From an uncultured Veillonella sp. (GTDB lineage: Bacteria; Bacillota; Negativicutes; Veillonellales; Veillonellaceae): 7,795 nucleotides of DNA. Made by a program: the position numbers and the translations under genes. Below are positions 5,032-7,795 of this stretch, piece after piece. The stretch is from NCBI RefSeq assembly GCF_905209685.1, contig NZ_CAJLUB010000092.1:1-7795 (forward strand), in the 5' to 3' direction. The notes below the pieces were generated by a model. That model was given only the letters and a program-made list of their open reading frames with translations, searched no databases and had not been told where the DNA came from. The stretch's first letter is position 1. Each line of letters starts with the position of its first letter.

Positions 5032-5985
5032 ATGAAGAAGACATGGTATCTAATCATCGCAGCGGTTCTCTTGGTTATTGGCTGCATAGCCTATGGTTAT
5101 TATGAACACCATAAACCAAAGACGGCACAAGAATTAAAGACTGTACGCGTAGCCTATTTACCAATTACTCATGCATTGCCAGTATTTGCTACAAAAGAGT
5201 TGGAAACGGCAGATGGTCCTGTTCATGTAGAGCTTGTTAAATATGGATCTTGGCCAGAGCTTATGGATGCGTTAAATACTGGTAAGGTAGATGCCGCAGC
5301 TGTTCTTGTTGAACTTGGTGTAAAGGCTCGTGAACAAGGCATTGATGTTCGTGCTGCTGCACTTGGTCATACAGAGGGTAATATTATTATCGTCAATAAG
5401 GATATTAACTCCGTTCAAGACTTAAAAGGCAAATCCTTTGCTATCCCTCATAAACAATCTACTCAAAAAATTCTCGTGGATTGCATGCTTGAAGAAGCGG
5501 GCCTTTCTGAAAAAGATGTACAAATCGTAGAAATGAGCCCTCCAGAAATGCCTTCTGCTCTATCGGTAGGTCAAATTGCTGGGTATAGTGTAGCCGAACC
5601 ATTTGGCTCTCTAGCCCTTGAAATGGGAACTGGGAAGGTCTTTGAAGATCCTGACCATCTCTGGCATGATAATATTTGCTGTGCTCTTGTGTTTAATGGT
5701 CAATTCGTCGATGAACATCATGACTTGGCAAAAGCTTTCACAAAAGCCTATCTCGATGCAGGTAAATACCTAGATGAGCATCCAGAGTCCCAAAAAGAAA
5801 TTGCCTTAAAATATTTAAAGTTTAAGGATCCTATTATTGAACGTTCCTTACAAGTGATTGGGTTTAAAGATTTAGCCCTTACAGAGGACCGTTATAATGC
5901 GCTTGTGCATCATATGACACATATTGATTTAATCAAAAAAGTGCCGACCTATTCAGAGTTTGTAGATACATCATTGTTACCATAG
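5032..5985 (+). CDS. NitT/TauT-type ABC importer substrate-binding lipoprotein
   Basis: A 317-aa periplasmic-facing binding protein of the NrtA/SsuA/TauA (COG0715-like) group. The start at 5032 is set by GAGGGG (5021-5026) and by the signal peptide that begins there: MKK, then a hydrophobic core, then VIGC with the lipidation cysteine at C18. Family marks are VRVAYLPITHALPVF (38-52), the WPELMDALNTGKVDAAAV segment (74-91) where these proteins sense ligand, LKGKSFAIPHKQSTQ (131-145), AEPFG (188-192) and NICCALVF (214-221). The protein captures a small substrate outside the inner membrane and passes it to the permease encoded 10 bases downstream. Relatives bind nitrate, sulfonates, taurine or thiamine-pyrimidine precursors. 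The window has no desulfonation, nitrate or thiamine gene, so the substrate stays open. An in-frame, cysteine-rich extension back to 4981 is discussed as a finding. Confidence 0.9.
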   Translation: MKKTWYLIIAAVLLVIGCIAYGYYEHHKPKTAQELKTVRVAYLPITHALPVFATKELETADGPVHVELVKYGSWPELMDALNTGKVDAAAVLVELGVKAREQGIDVRAAALGHTEGNIIIVNKDINSVQDLKGKSFAIPHKQSTQKILVDCMLEEAGLSEKDVQIVEMSPPEMPSALSVGQIAGYSVAEPFGSLALEMGTGKVFEDPDHLWHDNICCALVFNGQFVDEHHDLAKAFTKAYLDAGKYLDEHPESQKEIALKYLKFKDPIIERSLQVIGFKDLALTEDRYNALVHHMTHIDLIKKVPTYSEFVDTSLLP

Positions 5986-5995
5986 GAGGGGGACC

Positions 5996-6748
5996 ATGAA
6001 GAAATATACATATGTGCCAGGTTCATTTATCGCAGCTTGGCTAATTTGGGAGTTGATCGTTCGACTCGGCGGTTTTAATGAAGCGCTATTTCCAACGCCA
6101 TATAAGGTATTACTCGGATTTGGAGAACTTATAGGCGACGGTGTTCTTTTTAAAGATATTGCAGATAGTTTAGTGCGTTTCTTTATCGGTTACATCATTT
6201 CCGTTGTGGCTGGCGTATTCTTCGGCCTTATCTTGGGGTGGTATAAGGGGATTTGGAACTACATCAATCCAATCGTTCAAGTCATTCGACCAATTTCTCC
6301 TGTGGCGTGGTTGCCGTTTATCGTTCTCTTCTTCGGTATCGGTCAAGCACCAGCTATCGTTATCATCTTTATCGCAGCATTCTTCCCGGTGTTATTGTCC
6401 ACCGTGTCTGCTATTCAAAATATTGACCCTGTGTACATCAAGGTAGCGCGCAACTTTGGTATTAAACAGCCAGAACTATTATTTAAAGTCGTATTACCTG
6501 CCGTATTCCCAGGCATTGCATCGGGTCTTCACATCGCCCTTGGTACGGCCTGGATCTTCCTTGTAACAGGGGAAATGGTAGGCTCTCAAACAGGCCTTGG
6601 CTTCCTCATTATCGATATGAGAAATAACTTGCGTAACGATCTCTTGATGGTAGCCATTTTGACCATCGGTTTCGTTGGGCTTTTACTCGATTGGGGCGTG
6701 TCCCTCATCGAAAAATGGATTTACAAACGTTGGGGTATTGAGAAATAG
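5996..6748 (+). CDS. NitT/TauT-type ABC importer permease
   Basis: A 250-aa inner-membrane permease of the binding-protein-dependent transport type (BPD_transp_1), normal length for SsuC/TauC/NrtB-like proteins. About six helices are visible, beginning with FIAAWLIWELIV (11-22). The N-terminal FPTPYKVL (32-39) and the RPISPVAWLPFIVLFFGIG stretch (98-116) are typical of this subfamily. The cytoplasmic coupling loop is KVARNFGIKQPELLFKVVLP (149-168), followed by FPGIASGL; this is the EAA loop that docks to the ATPase. GGAGGGGG overlaps the stop of the lipoprotein gene and lies just before the ATG, indicating tight co-expression. The protein probably acts as a homodimer with two copies of the ATPase. 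Nothing looks broken. Confidence 0.93.
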   Translation: MKKYTYVPGSFIAAWLIWELIVRLGGFNEALFPTPYKVLLGFGELIGDGVLFKDIADSLVRFFIGYIISVVAGVFFGLILGWYKGIWNYINPIVQVIRPISPVAWLPFIVLFFGIGQAPAIVIIFIAAFFPVLLSTVSAIQNIDPVYIKVARNFGIKQPELLFKVVLPAVFPGIASGLHIALGTAWIFLVTGEMVGSQTGLGFLIIDMRNNLRNDLLMVAILTIGFVGLLLDWGVSLIEKWIYKRWGIEK

Positions 6749-6759
6749 GAGGTGGCCTC

Positions 6760-7533
6760 ATGGGTTACATTTCGGTGCGCAATGCACACAAGGAATTTAT
6801 GAAAGATGGGGAACCACTCACCATTCTTGAAGATATTAATCTAGATATTGAAAAGGGCGAGTTTATTTGCCTCCTAGGCCCTTCTGGTTCCGGTAAAAGT
6901 ACGCTATTAAACGCTATGGCGGGCTTTGAGCTCGTTACATCTGGTTCCATTACTATCGACGGTGAAGAGGTGAAAGCGCCTCAACTCAGATATGTAACGG
7001 TATTCCAAAATTATGGCTTGTTGCCATGGCGTACGGTGGAAAGCAATATTGAGCTAGGCCTTGAAAGTAAAAAGGTGCCTAAAGAAGAGCGTCCTGCTAT
7101 CATCGATAAATACGTTAAAATGGTAGGCCTTGACCACGCTCGTAATCGCTACCCAGCAGAGTTATCTGGGGGCATGCAACAACGTGTATCCATTGCCCGT
7201 GCACTAGCGGTAGATCCAGATATTATCTTTATGGACGAGCCGTTAGGCGCCCTTGATGCGTTAACACGCATCAATTTGCAAGACGAAATCTCTCGTATCT
7301 GCCGCGAAGAAGGCAAGACGGTTGTATTTGTTACCCACGATATAGAAGAAGCCGTAGTCCTTGCGGACCGCGTCGTAGTACTAGCGGCAAATCCAGGCCG
7401 TGTACAAACTATCATCCCTGTGAACATCATCGACAGAACCGATCGTACATCGCCGAACTTTGTTAATATACGTAACCACATCTTCGAACAATTCCAATTG
7501 GCAAAAGAAGACAAAATCGAGTTCTATATTTAG
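6760..7533 (+). CDS. NitT/TauT-type ABC importer ATPase
   Basis: A 257-aa cytoplasmic ATPase that drives the importer. All motifs are present and in order: Walker A GPSGSGKST (40-48), Q-loop in VFQNYGLLPW (81-90, Q83), signature LSGGMQQR (135-142), Walker B IIFMDEP (155-161, with E160 catalytic), D-loop GALDA (163-167) and H-loop H193 in VTHDIEEA. The GLLPW after the Q-loop and the short C-terminal tail without a regulatory domain fit SsuB/TauB/NrtD-like proteins. The gene begins 11 bases after the permease stop, with AGGAGGTGG as ribosome binding site, and is the last of the three-gene operon. A terminator follows 18 bases after its stop. The start is well supported by the site spacing and the N-terminal alignment GYISVRNAHKEF. 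Confidence 0.96.
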   Translation: MGYISVRNAHKEFMKDGEPLTILEDINLDIEKGEFICLLGPSGSGKSTLLNAMAGFELVTSGSITIDGEEVKAPQLRYVTVFQNYGLLPWRTVESNIELGLESKKVPKEERPAIIDKYVKMVGLDHARNRYPAELSGGMQQRVSIARALAVDPDIIFMDEPLGALDALTRINLQDEISRICREEGKTVVFVTHDIEEAVVLADRVVVLAANPGRVQTIIPVNIIDRTDRTSPNFVNIRNHIFEQFQLAKEDKIEFYI

Positions 7534-7551
7534 TTTTATACATCTCAAAAT

Positions 7552-7584
7552 AAACACCCGAGAACTTTTCTGCTTGGGTGTTTT
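7552..7584 (+). terminator. Intrinsic terminator of the ABC transporter operon
   Basis: AAACACCCGAG (7552-7562) pairs with CTTGGGTGTTT (7573-7583) in an 11-bp stem with one G-U and a 10-nt loop, ending in TTTT (7581-7584). It ends the three-gene transcript. Confidence 0.88.
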
Positions 7585-7588
7585 ATAA

Positions 7589-7616
7589 TGGACAAAATTC
7601 TAAAATAATGTATACT
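7589..7616 (+). promoter_or_regulatory. Promoter of the first tandem unit
   Basis: TGGACA (7589-7594), one mismatch from TTGACA, and TATACT (7611-7616) are 16 bases apart. Predicted start is near 7623, right at the end of the conserved repeat, so the conserved part is the promoter and the variable part is what is transcribed. Confidence 0.65.
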
Positions 7617-7622
7617 ATAAGT

Positions 7623-7702
7623 AGCTGAAGGATTGTAAGTGCTCCACTGAGTGCACAAAAGAAACCACCTAGGGACTACAACATACCTAGGTGGTTTCTT
7701 TA
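7623..7702 (+). ncRNA. Possible small RNA between a promoter and a strong terminator
   Basis: If the promoter at 7589-7616 is used, the product would be a transcript of about 80 nt ending at the terminator at 7658-7701. It has no ATG-started frame with a ribosome binding site. Before the terminator it holds GTGC (7639-7642) that can pair with GCAC (7653-7656). I do not recognise a known RNA family. The boundaries are predicted, and the unit could instead be an attenuated leader of a gene beyond the window. Confidence 0.4.
7658..7701 (+). terminator. Very strong hairpin terminator of the first tandem unit
   Basis: GAAACCACCTAGG (7661-7673) and CCTAGGTGGTTTC (7686-7698) form a perfect 13-bp stem, extended to 16 bp by AAA (7658-7660) with TTT (7699-7701), around a 12-nt loop. 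Because the left side begins with AAAA, it may also stop transcription coming from the other strand. Confidence 0.88.
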
Positions 7703-7709
7703 ATTATAA

Positions 7710-7737
7710 TGGACAAAATCCTAAAATAATGTATACT
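7710..7737 (+). promoter_or_regulatory. Promoter of the second tandem unit
   Basis: TGGACA (7710-7715) and TATACT (7732-7737), spaced 16 bases, are identical to the elements of the first unit and exactly 121 bases downstream of them. Transcription would begin near 7744 and leave the window. The last bases (AAAAGAACCACCC, from 7781) look like the left arm of another terminator whose right arm lies outside. Confidence 0.6.
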
Positions 7738-7795
7738 ATAAGTAGCTAAAAGAGTAAGGAGTTCCATTAGTGTACACCTTAAAAGAACCACCCAA

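Larger units (their letters stand above)
7583..7747. repeat. 44-bp direct repeat, two copies 121 bp apart
   Basis: Bases 7583-7626 (TTATAATGGACAAAATTCTA...) and 7704-7747 (TTATAATGGACAAAATCCTA...) are the same over 44 positions except one T/C difference. Each copy directly follows a terminator T-run and carries the same -35 and -10 elements. The bases after each copy are only loosely similar until an AAAAGAA(A)CCACC stretch recurs near 7657 and 7781. Confidence 0.95.

Noticed and set aside
7149..7514. 121-residue open frame on the minus strand within the ATPase gene.
   Set aside because: It is antisense to a fully conserved ABC ATPase and its translation looks like no protein family; the other minus-strand frames are likewise shadows.
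7658..7701. T-box antiterminator/terminator.
   Set aside because: The conserved T-box sequence is absent and the upstream region is too short for a specifier stem.
7651..7748. A GTG-started frame running through the terminator and the second repeat, also open in the first repeat copy.
   Set aside because: There is no ribosome binding site, it crosses a terminator hairpin and a promoter, and the shared open frame follows simply from the repeat identity.

Overview
The window looks like chromosomal DNA of a low-GC Negativicute, most likely Veillonella or a close relative. This rests on AT-rich intergenic DNA, strong AGGAGG-type ribosome binding sites matching a Firmicute anti-SD, a pair of small DUF1659-like and DUF2922-like proteins typical of Firmicutes, and next to them an LPS-kinase-like protein and an ArnT-like lipid-sugar transferase as expected of a diderm with an outer membrane. 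The genus is inference from memory of family content; no search was run. All recognised genes are on the + strand.

Layout: (1) 1-180: last codons of an unidentified gene, then a strong intrinsic terminator. (2) 181-1300: a single-gene unit with its own consensus-like promoter, a structured leader of roughly 220 nt, an atypical kinase-fold protein with an HGRP signature, and a long terminator hairpin. (3) 1359-2247: two small proteins, DUF1659-like (68 aa) and DUF2922-like (73 aa), separated by 239 bp without a gene and closed by a 15-bp terminator. (4) 2247-4729: two genes 11 bp apart, a DedA-family membrane protein and a 543-aa ArnT/GT83-like glycosyltransferase, then a 19-bp tandem repeat and a 14-bp terminator. 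(5) 4730-7584: a spacer with a 7-bp tandem repeat, a textbook promoter (TTGACA-17 bp-TATAGT) and a folded leader, then a three-gene NitT/TauT-type ABC importer (lipoprotein, permease, ATPase) and its terminator. (6) 7583-7795: two tandem units, 121 bp apart, each with the same 44-bp promoter-bearing repeat; the first ends in a very strong terminator and the second runs off the window.

How they work together: the DedA and ArnT-like proteins make biochemical sense as a pair, because ArnT-type enzymes release undecaprenyl phosphate on the outer face of the inner membrane and DedA proteins have been linked to returning that carrier. The ABC genes form a complete importer for a small organic or inorganic anion or vitamin precursor, but nothing in the window fixes its substrate. 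The most unusual non-coding parts are the promoter-terminator tandem units at the right end and the leader of the ABC operon, where a short arm can pair with the ribosome binding site right beside two adjacent cysteine codons.
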